Assembly: GCA_014859965.1 (NCBI GenBank)
Contig: JACZKQ010000167.1
Location: 25,335 to 89,334, forward strand
Direction: 5' to 3'
DNA from: Phycisphaerae bacterium
GTDB taxonomy: Bacteria > Planctomycetota > Phycisphaerae > Sedimentisphaerales > Anaerohalosphaeraceae
DNA: 64,000 bases
Of this stretch, positions 48,766-57,066 are shown piece by piece (positions within the stretch are counted from its first letter, which is position 1; each line of letters opens with the position of its first letter). A program made the translations under genes and the position numbers. The notes beneath the pieces were generated by a model. The model was not told where the DNA came from, did no database searches, and worked only from the letters and a program-made list of their open reading frames with translations.

Positions 48766-50316
48766 TTACAGAGCCTGTTCTGCCCGGGCCATGACCACCG
48801 GCGGACACTTGCCGGTCCGGTTCCAGACGTCGTACAGCTTGCGCGAGGCGTCGTCGGTCCTGTTCTCCTCGACAAGGAACTTCAGGTACTCCCACGACAT
48901 CGACTGGTACATCAGGCGCACCAGCACCTTCTTTGTGCCGGCGGGTACCTCGAACTGCACATCATCCCAGAATTGTCCGTCTTTGTATTCCTTTGCGATG
49001 GGCTCGCAAAGGTGCTCTTTGAACCGGGCGTTGTTGAAGCCCTTTGGAGGTATGCGGTTATCCTTCACGATGGTATCGTTCAGCACGAAATGAAAGGAGT
49101 GCCCGGGCCGCTTGTTGAACTTCTTGGCGGCCGCCTCACTCATGCCGGGCAGGACTTCATAAATGACTGTCGCCTTGGGGTCGAGCAGGGTGGGGGCCTT
49201 GACGGGCGCACCGGCGAGGGTGTCCTGCTTGTCGCCGAAACCGCCGATCTCCTTGATAATCTGGTTTGCGGCCCCCATGAACTGCACATTGACCCACATC
49301 CGCCGGCCTTCGGGGTAGCCGCTGGGCAGCTTGTGGCCGGTGAGATTGGTGATGCGGAGTTTGGCCGTCTTGCCGTCGCTCACGTCAAGGTCGAGTTTGG
49401 CCGCTGTTTTGAGGAGTTCCTCGGCACGTTTTTTACCTGCCTGAAGGGCCTTCCTGTTGACCTCACCGGGAAACATCTCTGCCACGGCATCCTGGACCCA
49501 GGTGGAGCCGCCCACGGGGCCGTGCATGACGAAATGGTCGCGGTGCACGCTCCCGAACCGCGACGCCTGGCCGCCGCCCTCGACCTTGGGGTAGTGGCAG
49601 GACTGGCACGAGCCGTCTTTGCCCTGTTGGGCAAAATCACTCAGCAGCCATTCGCTGTACGTCCTTTCGATATGCCCGAAAGAGGCAACCGGCTGCGTTT
49701 TGACGTCTTCGGCGAACAGCGGATTGGAAATATCATGACAGGTGCCGCAAAGATCCCCCGAAGCGTGAAAATCGGATTTCATGACACCGTGGGGCATCGC
49801 GCCTTTGCCGTCGCCGTAAGGCCCGCGAACCCGGTTCTTCGGGTCGGCAACCATCATCGCATTGCCGTAACTCGGGGGGATGTCCTTAATGAGTTTGGCG
49901 GCTTCCGGACCCCGCGGATCCATCAGGCGGTGACACACGTCGCAGCTGACGCCGTGCATGTCCTCTTTGTTCAGGGCGGACGCGTCGGCGGGCGTGGAGC
50001 GGTCTTCGAGCCACCCGCGCGGGGCGTGGCAGCGGAGGCAGAACTCGCCCACGCCGGGCACATCCTGATTGGCGACGGTGAGCGACGCCAGGAAGATCGG
50101 GTCGCGCATGGCCTGGGCCATCATCCCGCCTTGCCAGGAGTACATAGGGTCGGCATCGCCGTTTTTGGTGTTGGAATGGCACATTTGGCACTGCTCGACC
50201 TTGGCGAATTCAATGCCGGCTTCTTCGGGCTGCATTCCGGGCAGGAAAATCTTGGCTGATGCGGCGGCCGGGAGAAAAAGTGCCAGCAGACAGACCCTTA
50301 TGGAACCGCTATTCAT
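48766..50316 (-). CDS. Exported five-haem c-type cytochrome family protein
   Basis: The 516-residue protein has a signal peptide (VCLLALFLPAAASA) and five CXXCH sites: CQMCH near residue 43, CLRCH at 93, CDVCH at 125, CGTCH at 190 and CQSCH at 237. The remaining 270 residues are haem-free and beta-rich, with PSGYPEGRRMWVNVQFMG near residue 335, similar to the C-terminal region of cytochrome c554-like or decahaem-associated proteins. It likely takes part in periplasmic electron transfer. AGGAG lies 7 nt before the ATG. No cytochrome maturation genes are adjacent. Confidence 0.87.
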   Translation of the reverse strand: MNSGSIRVCLLALFLPAAASAKIFLPGMQPEEAGIEFAKVEQCQMCHSNTKNGDADPMYSWQGGMMAQAMRDPIFLASLTVANQDVPGVGEFCLRCHAPRGWLEDRSTPADASALNKEDMHGVSCDVCHRLMDPRGPEAAKLIKDIPPSYGNAMMVADPKNRVRGPYGDGKGAMPHGVMKSDFHASGDLCGTCHDISNPLFAEDVKTQPVASFGHIERTYSEWLLSDFAQQGKDGSCQSCHYPKVEGGGQASRFGSVHRDHFVMHGPVGGSTWVQDAVAEMFPGEVNRKALQAGKKRAEELLKTAAKLDLDVSDGKTAKLRITNLTGHKLPSGYPEGRRMWVNVQFMGAANQIIKEIGGFGDKQDTLAGAPVKAPTLLDPKATVIYEVLPGMSEAAAKKFNKRPGHSFHFVLNDTIVKDNRIPPKGFNNARFKEHLCEPIAKEYKDGQFWDDVQFEVPAGTKKVLVRLMYQSMSWEYLKFLVEENRTDDASRKLYDVWNRTGKCPPVVMARAEQAL

Positions 50317-50357
50317 GCTTAACTCCTGTAGATTCTGATATTGACCGTAGAATGATC

Positions 50358-50387
50358 AGTATAGCCGTTTGCGGCTCTATAAAGCAA
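50358..50387 (-). promoter_or_regulatory. Proximal promoter of the five-haem cytochrome gene
   Basis: On the minus strand TTGCTT (50382-50387), an 18-nt spacer and TATACT (50358-50363) lie about 45 nt before the start codon. A second TATAAT-like box with TTGGCT 16 nt upstream lies further back near 50485. Confidence 0.4.
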
Positions 50388-50602
50388 GGTCCGTCACCAC
50401 GATCCCGAATGGCTTAACCGGCCGATTTGGGTTTGTTTTTGGGTTCTTTTCTTTCCAGTTCCTTTGCACTTCGTTGTAAGTGCTGTATTATAAACCGCTT
50501 AAGAATTCAGCCAAGTGCGGCAATTGGCTTTGTTCCTCCAAATCGGGTTTCCGCAGAGCTGATTTTGCCCAAAACGGCTTTTTTGCTCGCTGCTTACGTC
50601 AT

Positions 50603-50630
50603 ATTATACACCAAATTTGGTAAATAGCAA
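50603..50630 (-). promoter_or_regulatory. Distal promoter with palindrome in its spacer
   Basis: On the minus strand TTGCTA (50625-50630), a 16-nt spacer and TATAAT (50603-50608). The spacer contains the 10-bp palindrome CCAAATTTGG (50611-50620). The 300-bp region 50388-50694 has no gene; segments CCGATTTGG and CCAAATCGG near 50540 and 50420 could pair in the long leader. Confidence 0.45.
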
Positions 50631-50694
50631 ATCGTTTTTGTGAAAAAATTGGCGAAAATAGCGTCCCTTGGAGCATTTTAGCATCCGGCCGAGG

Positions 50695-50847
50695 TCAATT
50701 GAGTGCAAAAAAGGCCAGTGTCCACAGCAGTATGACCCAGGCGAGAAACCATGCGACGCGTTCATCTTCAAAGAAATGTTGGGTCCAGTTACGCCTGGCG
50801 TGTGATTCATGCAAGCGTTCGCTCCATTTGTGCGGTATGACAGCCAT
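50695..50847 (-). CDS. Small single-pass membrane protein, 50 residues
   Basis: The ORF encodes 50 residues: a basic, aromatic N-terminal half (MAVIPHKWSERLHESHARRN) and a C-terminal hydrophobic helix (VAWFLAWVILLWTLAFFALN) that ends at the stop codon. GAGG lies about 9 nt before the ATG and a perfect TATAAT (50898-50903) about 50 nt upstream, with no convincing -35. It stands alone, 115 bp after the GDSL gene. The topology suggests an N-in tail-anchored protein. I do not recognise the family. Confidence 0.6.
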   Translation of the reverse strand: MAVIPHKWSERLHESHARRNWTQHFFEDERVAWFLAWVILLWTLAFFALN

Positions 50848-50962
50848 TTTTAAGCCCTCACAGCCCATTTTCTGCGAATTTTTCGCTCTTTCTGCTAATT
50901 ATACAGGGGATTCGGGCAAACGGTGCGGGTTGAATTACGGCACACGGCGGGGAATGGAAAAA

Positions 50963-51607
50963 TCACACCCCGGCGGCTTCGAGCCATCGTTCGGCTATCC
51001 ACGCGTGGGCCCAAGGGTAGGGGTGGACCATATCCTCGGCCCATCGGTCGGGTGGGATGGTGAGTATCCGGCGGTCGATGTGCTCCTGGAGCGGCACGAT
51101 GACGGCATCGAATTCGGAGGCAAGCAGATGCACTGCCCTGATGTACTCGCGGAGGTCCGCAAGCATAGCATTTTCAGGGTCCCGGCAGAACATGAAAGGC
51201 TCCATGAGAACGATGCGGCTGCTGCACTGGGTTTGGGCCTTTTCGAGTATGTACCGGCAGTTGTCCCAGTATTCCTCTAACGCTACCGCTTTGACGGCCA
51301 GATCCGGCTCATCGTGGCGGTACCAGACGTCGTTAACGCCGATCATAAGACTCAGAACGTCGGGCATGTGAGTAATGCAGTCGCGGTCCCATCGCCATTT
51401 CAGGGACCGCGTGGTGTCGCCGCTGACGCCTTTGTTTAGGATCTTAAGGTTGAGATGCGGATAGCGGGCCAGGAGGAGATTGCCTGCGAAATAGACGTAG
51501 CCGGTTCCCAGCGGGTCGACGCCCACTTCTCGCCGGCCGGCGTCGGTGATGCTGTCGCCGATAAACAGGATGGTTTCGTTCGGCCTCAGTTCGATTCGGT
51601 CCGCCAC
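50963..51607 (-). CDS. SGNH/GDSL-family hydrolase
   Basis: From the GTG at 51607, with AAGGAG 7 nt upstream, the protein has 214 residues and lacks a signal peptide. Block I is ILFIGDSITDAGRR (catalytic Ser), block II GVSGDTT, block III LMIGVNDVWYRHDEP (Asn), and block V DMVHPYPWAHAWIAERW with the Asp-x-x-His dyad. The frame is open further upstream to 51802 but that region is the divergent uvrC promoter area. Members deacylate sugars, lipids or peptidoglycan; acetyl-xylan-type esterase activity is plausible. Divergent from uvrC (100-bp gap). Confidence 0.85.
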   Translation of the reverse strand: MADRIELRPNETILFIGDSITDAGRREVGVDPLGTGYVYFAGNLLLARYPHLNLKILNKGVSGDTTRSLKWRWDRDCITHMPDVLSLMIGVNDVWYRHDEPDLAVKAVALEEYWDNCRYILEKAQTQCSSRIVLMEPFMFCRDPENAMLADLREYIRAVHLLASEFDAVIVPLQEHIDRRILTIPPDRWAEDMVHPYPWAHAWIAERWLEAAGV

Positions 51608-51707
51608 GGAGCGTCTCCTTGAAACACAGGGAACAATACGGGCGTAGATTGTAGCTGGTTGGCGATGAAATGCAATATGCGTGCGTATGCGGTGAAACGT
51701 CGATAGA

Positions 51708-53060
51708 ATGGGTCGGATGGCTGCCGAGGACGAAAAAGAACGGTTGGACGCGATACGGGAGACGATTAAAAGTCTGCCGACCGGACCCGGTCTGTACTTC
51801 ATGAAGGGCGCACAGGACGTGGTCCTCTACATCGGCAAGGCAAAGAGCCTGCGGAGCCGCGTCGCCAGCTATTTTCAGCCGGGGGCGGACCTTGCGGGCA
51901 CGCGCGGCGCCAAGATCGTCGAGATGATCGGCAAGGTGGAGGCCATCGACTTCCTGGAGACCAAGAGCGAAATCGACGCGATACTCCAGGAGGCCCGGCT
52001 GATCAAGGACATCCGCCCGATCTACAACACCGCGCTGGTGGACAGCAAGACGTTTCCATACCTGGAGATCACGACGCGCGAGCCGTTTCCCGGCGTATAC
52101 ATTACTCGCAATCCCAAGAGCGAGCGGAGCCGGCTGTTCGGGCCGTTTACGGGTTCGCGCGACCTGCGGGCGGCGATGGTGGTGCTCCAGAAGATCTACA
52201 AGTTTCGCACGTGCAATCTGGATATCCGCGAGGAAGACGAGAAGCGACGGTTCTTTCGGCCGTGCATTCTGTACAGCATCAATCAGTGTACCGCGCCCTG
52301 CGGCGCGCGGATCGGCAGGGCGGAGTATCGTGCGATCATCAACGACGTGGTGAAATTCCTGCAATCGAAGCGCTCCACCATACTGCGCCAGCTCAAGCAG
52401 GACATGGAGCAGGCGGCCGCGGCGCGCGATTACGAGGCGGCGGCGACCTATCGCGATCGCCTGCGGCTCATCGAGCGGCTGGACGACCGGGGCACGGTGG
52501 AGGAAAACGTGCAGCCGGAGGTGTTTGCCGGCGATCCCTCAGAGGCGCTGGTGAAGCTGCAAAGGCTGGTCGGTTCCGAGCGGCCGATCCGGATCATCGA
52601 GGGGTTCGACATCGCCCATATCGGCGGCACCGAGACCGTCGGCTCGATGGTGCAGTTCATCGACGGGCGGCCGTTCAAGAACGGCTATCGGCGGTTCAAG
52701 ATCAAGACGGTGGCGGGCGTGGACGACTACGCGTGCATTCGAGAGGTGGTGACGCGGCGCTACAGAAAGGCGCAGGCGGGCGAAGAGCTGTGGCCGGACC
52801 TGGTGCTCATCGACGGCGGGCTCGGTCATCTGCATGCGGCGGAGGAGGCGTTCGCCGCAATGGGCGCGCCGCTGCCGGCGATGGCCTCGATCGCCAAACG
52901 CGAGGAGGACATCTTCGTACACGGCGCGGCAAAGCCGCGGAAGCTGCCCGCTCACTCCCCGGTGCGAAAGCTCCTGCAGTACGTGCGAGACGAGGCGCAC
53001 CGGTTTGCCCAGCATTACCATCACCTGCTGCGAAGCAAGAAGATGCTCGAAGGCGGCTGA
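51708..53060 (+). CDS. uvrC: UvrC-type excinuclease subunit lacking the C-terminal HhH domain
   Basis: The 450-residue protein covers the GIY-YIG domain (GPGLYFMKGAQDVVLYIGKA, residues 26-45), a four-cysteine region (RTCN, RPC, QC, PC near residues 168-202) that in UvrC binds an Fe-S cluster, the UVR/UvrB-binding motif (AAAARDYEAAATYRDRLRLI near residue 230), and the RNase H-like 5'-incision domain (GFDIAHIGGTETVG; LVLIDGGLGHL; RDEAHRFAQHYH). It stops right after this domain; typical UvrC proteins go on about 100 residues to a tandem helix-hairpin-helix DNA-binding domain. Both incision sites look intact. The ATG at 51717 is an alternative start. The downstream accessory island begins at the stop codon. 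Confidence 0.85.
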   Translation: MGRMAAEDEKERLDAIRETIKSLPTGPGLYFMKGAQDVVLYIGKAKSLRSRVASYFQPGADLAGTRGAKIVEMIGKVEAIDFLETKSEIDAILQEARLIKDIRPIYNTALVDSKTFPYLEITTREPFPGVYITRNPKSERSRLFGPFTGSRDLRAAMVVLQKIYKFRTCNLDIREEDEKRRFFRPCILYSINQCTAPCGARIGRAEYRAIINDVVKFLQSKRSTILRQLKQDMEQAAAARDYEAAATYRDRLRLIERLDDRGTVEENVQPEVFAGDPSEALVKLQRLVGSERPIRIIEGFDIAHIGGTETVGSMVQFIDGRPFKNGYRRFKIKTVAGVDDYACIREVVTRRYRKAQAGEELWPDLVLIDGGLGHLHAAEEAFAAMGAPLPAMASIAKREEDIFVHGAAKPRKLPAHSPVRKLLQYVRDEAHRFAQHYHHLLRSKKMLEGG

Positions 53061-53127
53061 TCGAAGCAGCGCCTGGGACAAACGCATGTTCCTCATACCT
53101 CGCCGGGCAGCCGGCGCCGCCAGGGCC

Positions 53128-53219
53128 GAGCAAAACCGGTCGGGCCCAGAGGCCAAAATCCCCCCCCCCCCGGCGAAAAGATGCTCCAAGTTCTGTCCTC
53201 TGCCCAACCGGTTTTGCTC
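53128..53219. repeat. 13-bp inverted repeat flanking a 12-C tract
   Basis: GAGCAAAACCGGT (53128-53140) and ACCGGTTTTGCTC (53207-53219) are perfect inverted copies 66 nt apart. Between them lies a run of 12 C (53160-53171). It marks the left edge of the accessory island after uvrC. It could be an old element end, a hairpin terminator or a slippage site. Confidence 0.6.
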
Positions 53220-53371
53220 TCCATTGTCGCCGCATGTTGGGTTTGGGATGCGGACATCAGGAGAATGCGTCCGCCCTGCGGTGGCGATGATCAATGTTGC
53301 CTCGGGCGTGCTTTACTGGTATCATTATAATGGTCTTGGATTCAGTTGTTGCTCTTTCATAGTGGAACAGC
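53201..53371 (+). pseudogene. Rhs/YD-repeat fragment, copy 1 (frameshifted)
   Basis: The 171-bp segment encodes VASGVLYWYHYNGLG, the YWYHxDGLG motif of Rhs repeat proteins. One extra T at about 53341, compared with copy 2 at 56662-56832, breaks the frame right after GLG. The two copies differ at few positions and begin and end at matching points. It is probably the truncated core of a polymorphic-toxin protein left upstream of an immunity-like gene. Confidence 0.75.
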
Positions 53372-53412
53372 GTGCTCGCCGGAGGGTACGCGTGCTTTTT
53401 GAGGCTCGCTTA

Positions 53413-53715
53413 ATGGGTGATTATATACCAAAAACATGTCCGGAAAAAAGGGGGAGATTAGATGTCTTCCCCGAGATAGCTGAGGGTTCTGTACTTAAGG
53501 TTTGCATAATAGGCGACCCCGACGGATTGAAGTATTTGGCAGACTTACTTTACTATCTTGCCGATTTTGACCAAAGCGAAAACTCAGATCCTATTGGTGA
53601 GCGAGAACACATCCATCTTTATGGAGAACTTCAGTTAGGTGGCCATTCTTGTGAGGTCGAACTTTGTAGAGCAGATGCTAAGGGCACTGGGGAAATTCCT
53701 GATTATATGAGATAA
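53413..53715 (+). CDS. Putative immunity-type protein (resembles Imm32)
   Basis: The 100-residue acidic protein has no signal or TM helix. The core segment CIIGDPDGLKYLADLLYYLA near residues 31-50, followed by HIHLYGELQLGGHSCEVELC, resembles the Imm32 group of polymorphic-toxin immunity proteins (helix then two strands); this match is by memory and pattern only. GAGG lies 8 nt before the ATG. It follows a broken Rhs fragment and precedes the next gene by 5 bp. AT content is higher than in surrounding core genes, in keeping with horizontal gain. Confidence 0.5.
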   Translation: MGDYIPKTCPEKRGRLDVFPEIAEGSVLKVCIIGDPDGLKYLADLLYYLADFDQSENSDPIGEREHIHLYGELQLGGHSCEVELCRADAKGTGEIPDYMR

Positions 53716-53720
53716 GGCCA

Positions 53721-54218
53721 ATGAAGTATTTCACTAAAGACATATGTTCTTTCGATTTGAACTCAGGTGATCCTGAGAAGCTCCGCAAGGCAACTGAAAA
53801 GGGAGAAGTGAATCTCCGGAAATACCGAGCGAGCCTGAACAAAACCCTTTCCAGGATGCCCAAAAAGTACTGGTCCTTTTTTGAGCGCAATTGCCAGCTT
53901 GCCGATGGCCAGGTGCACAAGATTCTCCTGTCAAATGTACACCTGACGACGAAATGCAACAACTATCTTGAAATTTATGTCGACGATCCGGAAAGCTGTG
54001 GCCTGTACATCCTCAAATATGCAAACGTGCGCAAATGTGTCTTTGATTATCCGAGCAAACTCCCCATATATGAGGATGGGAGATGGGGCTATGGCGATTG
54101 GTTTGCCGATGAGTTGACATTATCAAAGGATGACTGGTTCATCCATGAGATAGTCTTTAATACAGGCGCCACGTTGCTCATCGAATTTGAGAAATTCTCA
54201 TTATCCCGAAAAAATTAA
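53721..54218 (+). CDS. Hypothetical protein, DUF4085-like, possible immunity protein
   Basis: The 165-residue soluble protein begins MKYFTKDICSF and has a C-terminal half of alternating strands with aromatic residues (YLEIYVDDPESCGLYILKYA, GDWFADELTLSKDDWFIHEI). A MKYFTKE-type start and a WxxDEL-type segment recall DUF4085 proteins, some of which sit in toxin-immunity clusters; I hold this weakly. AAGG lies 4 nt before the ATG and 5 bp separate it from the Imm32-like gene, so both are probably co-transcribed. AT-rich; ends just before a cluster of REP-like repeats. Confidence 0.5.
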   Translation: MKYFTKDICSFDLNSGDPEKLRKATEKGEVNLRKYRASLNKTLSRMPKKYWSFFERNCQLADGQVHKILLSNVHLTTKCNNYLEIYVDDPESCGLYILKYANVRKCVFDYPSKLPIYEDGRWGYGDWFADELTLSKDDWFIHEIVFNTGATLLIEFEKFSLSRKN

Positions 54219-54236
54219 AGGTACGCGGTACCTTTT
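54211..54236 (+). repeat. REP-like hairpin repeat, instance 1
   Basis: AAAGGTAC (54217-54224) and GTACCTTT (54228-54235) form perfect 8-bp arms around GCG. An A/T-rich lead precedes it. This is the most symmetric member of the repeat family spread through 54.2-59.8 kb. Confidence 0.75.
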
Positions 54237-54257
54237 CAGGCAAACTAAAGCTACCTG

Positions 54258-54284
54258 GGAAATTTAAGGTGTCCGGTACATTTT
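54258..54284 (+). repeat. REP-like repeat, instance 2
   Basis: The typical core GGTGTCCGGTACATTTT after AAATTTAA. It is followed at 54284-54335 by a roughly 50-bp unit (GTGAAAACCGTGCGTGATGG and on) that also follows the copies at 57643, 57896 and 59716. Confidence 0.75.
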
Positions 54285-54356
54285 GAGGTTGTGAAAACCG
54301 TGCGTGATGGCGCGCGGATGCAAGAGGTTCCGGCTTATCTAATGAGGAGTGTTGAC

Positions 54357-56653
54357 ATGAACGCCATCCGGATAATCGTACTGGTCTTGGCATTCGCGCC
54401 ATCTTGTCTGTCGGACGTATTGCCGTCCGGAAGCGCCCCGCCGGCGATCGCGTTTGAGCACTTTCCCGATCGTATGCACGCGTTTGTCTGGAGGAACTGG
54501 GAACTGGTCTCCTTGGATCGCATGGCCAGGGTGCTGGAGACCACGCCGGAGAATGTCCGTTCCGTGGGCGCCTCGATGGGATTGCCGCCGCACGCGACGC
54601 CGCCGGATGCATACCAGCGGCTCGGCTACCTGTCGATCATTCGACGCAACTGGCACATCCTGCCTTACGATCAACTGCTGACGCTCCTGGATTGGAATGC
54701 CGAAGAGCTCGCCTTTGCGCTCCGGGAAGACGATTTTCTCTGGATCAAACTGGGGTCTCTTAAGCCTTCGTGCGCTAAACTCAGTTGGGTCCCTCCGGAC
54801 GCATCCGCAGCGAAGCGGTGCGAGGAAATCAAAAGCTGGTTTTTTCCCATTTCGATGAACTCTTCAGCAAGCCCGCCAAGCCGAGGTTCGACTTCTTTGC
54901 TCCCGTGCCGGCCGGTGACAAGCCGACCGCGCCTGCCGACGGCAGCGAACCGATCCGATTTCTCTATTCCTATTCCGGCGTATTCGGCGATCCGCTGCTT
55001 GACCGACAGCTTGACCCTTACCCTGATCAACTGCTTGCCGGGCTGAGCAGGTCGGGCATCAACGGGATATGGCTTCATGTCGTTCTCCGCCAGTTAGCGC
55101 CGAGTACGATTTTCCCCGAGTTCGGAGAAGGCCATCAGACCCGCATCGAAGGTCTTCGCCGCCTCGTGGCCCGCGCCAAGAACCACGGCATCAAGGTGTA
55201 CCTCTACATGAACGAGCCTCGCGCCATGCCCGCGGCGTTCTTCGAAGGCCGGCAAGGCATCAAGGGCTTCCGCGGAGGCGACCATTACGCGCTTTGCACG
55301 TCGACCGACGAGGTGCAGCGATGGCTCAAAGAATCGCTGCGTTTCGTGTTCGAACAGGCGCCCGACCTGGGAGGCGTCTTCACGATCACCGGCTCGGAGA
55401 ATCTGACGAATTGCTACAGTCACAGCCGAAATGCGGCGGGATGTCCGCGCTGCTCGCAGCGCTCGGGCCCCGAGGTCATCGCGGAAGTCAACCGCACCAT
55501 CGCGGCCGGCGTGTGGGAGGCGAGCCCCGACGCCGCCGTCATTGCCTGGGATTGGGGATGGCCCGACGGAACCGCCAGCGGTTGGGGAGGGCCGGATTGG
55601 GCCACGGAGATCATCGCCGGCCTGCCCGACAAGGCCTATCTGATGAGCGTCAGTGAATGGGGCAAACCCATCGAGCGCGGCGGTATAGCCACGGCCGTTG
55701 GGGAGTACTCCATATCGGCCGTCGGTCCCGGCCCGCGGGCCCAGAGGCATTGGGCGCTGGCTCGTGCGCGGGGGCTCAGGACGATTGCGAAGGTGCAGGT
55801 CAACAGCTCGTGGGAGTTGTCCGCCGTTCCGTTCATTCCTGTCATGAACCACGTTGCCCAGCACTGCCACAACCTGACCAGCGCCGGCATAGACGGTTTG
55901 ATGTTGAGCTGGACGGTGGGCGGCTATCCTTCGCCGAACCTCGAACTGGTCCGGCAGTTTCAGGCCGAGCCCGCGCCGACGATCGAGCAGGCCCTGACGG
56001 CGACGGCACGTTCGCGCTACGGCCTCGACGCGTGCGACGGTGTGCTGCGGGCGTGGTCCCAGTTCAGCAGCGCGTTTGCCGAGTACCCGTTCCACCAGGC
56101 GTTCGTCTATACGGGCCCGGTGCAATACGGCCCTTCGAACCTGCTGTATGCCGAACCCACGGGCTATCGCGCGACCATGATCGGCTTTCCTTACGATGAC
56201 GTCGAAAGCTGGCGGGGCGTGTATCCCGCCGATGTTCTGGCAGCGCAGTTCGAGAAGATGGCCTCGGGCTGGCGAAAAGGGCTCTCCGCTTTTAGCGGGG
56301 CGGTTGCGGGGATGCCGGAGGGTCGCCGGCGTGACAATGCTCAGGAAGACCTCGGCGTCGCTTGGGCGGCCTGTCTGCACTTCAAAAGCGTGGCCAATCA
56401 GATCAGGTTTATATCCTCGCGAAATGCACTACTGGCCGGCGGGCTCGACAAGCAGCAGCAAGAGACGCTGGCCGGCGTCATCAGAGCAGCCGTCCAGGAT
56501 GAGATATCCAACGCCAGGGGCCTCTTCGTTCTGACCCGCGATGATCCGCGGATCGGATTTGAGGCGTCGAATCAATACTACTACCTGCCGCTGGATCTGG
56601 TCGAGAAAGTGATAAACTGCGAGCACATACTCAAGGAGCTCGAAAGCCGCTGA
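54357..56653 (+). CDS. Secreted glycosidase-like protein, interrupted by a -1 frameshift at a T6 run
   Basis: Two frames make one protein of about 765 residues. The first starts at 54357 (GAGGAG 7 nt upstream) with a signal peptide (AIRIIVLVLAFAPSCLS) and a domain with paired motifs VWRNWELVSLDRMARVL and IRRNWHILPYDQLLTLLDW. At 54840-54845 six T shift the frame; the second frame continues to 56653 as VFSHFDELFSKPAKPRFDFF. One extra T would restore it. The large part looks like a TIM-barrel glycoside hydrolase: INGIWLHVVLRQL, HGIKVYLYMNEPR, ITGSENLTNCYSHSR with CPRC, and VIAWDWGWPDGT. Family and substrate are unknown. The shift may be a mutation, an assembly error, or slippage on TTTTTT. Confidence 0.7.
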
Positions 56654-56661
56654 TTTTGGCT

Positions 56662-56966
56662 CTGCCCAAACGATTTTGCTCTCCATTTCGCCGCATGTTG
56701 GGTTTGGGATGCGGACATCCGGAGAATGCGTCCGCCCTGCGGTGGCGATGATGGATGTTGCCTCGGACGTGCTTTACTGGTATCATATTGATGGTCTTGG
56801 ATCAGTTGTTGCTCTTTCGAAATGGAACAGCGGGCTTTTGCAGCGCGAGGTGGTCGAGTGGTATGCGTATGACGCCTTCTGCAGGACGCGGATATTCGAC
56901 GCGGCCGGCGGCGAGTTGACGCAAAGCAGCCAAAGTACGACCAAAAAATGTACCGGACACCTTTAG
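56662..56966 (+). pseudogene. Rhs/YD-repeat fragment, copy 2, cut by a REP-like repeat
   Basis: Begins with the 171-bp repeat shared with 53201-53371 and keeps the frame: VASDVLYWYHIDGLGSVVAL, then VVEWYAYDAFCRTRIFDAAG, the Rhs core. The conserved glycine of YDAFG is Cys here. After ELTQSS the frame runs into the inverted REP-like repeat at 56943-56968 and ends. It was once part of an Rhs-type toxin protein whose middle is lost. Confidence 0.8.
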
Positions 56967-56968
56967 TT
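56943..56968 (-). repeat. REP-like repeat, instance 3 (inverted)
   Basis: Same core in reverse orientation (AATGTACCGGACACCTTTA on the plus strand). It sits exactly between the Rhs fragment and the toxin-tail remnant. Confidence 0.75.
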
Positions 56969-56970
56969 AA

Positions 56971-57063
56971 CCCCAGCGTGCCAACGGAACAGTGGTGAAG
57001 AAGAGCGGGGAGTTTATCATAAAGAGAGCTGGCAAGATTGTTTCATATGGTATTAATAGATAG
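56971..57063 (+). pseudogene. C-terminal tail remnant of a toxin-like protein
   Basis: An open frame with no start codon codes for 30 residues including NGTVVKKSGEFIIKRAGKIV and ends SYGINR then TAG. The lysine-rich tail, placed after Rhs core material and 3 bp before the next start codon, is what a polymorphic toxin tip looks like when its body is deleted. The function of the lost domain is unknown. Confidence 0.5.
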
Positions 57064-57066
57064 ATT

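Noticed and set aside
50427..50627. 66-residue plus-strand ORF in the cytochrome leader
   Set aside because: It lies over minus-strand promoter-like boxes, lacks a ribosome site and shows no family resemblance.
53413..54218. Calling the region a complete toxin-immunity system
   Set aside because: No intact toxin domain is present; only Rhs fragments, a 30-codon tail and immunity-like genes remain.
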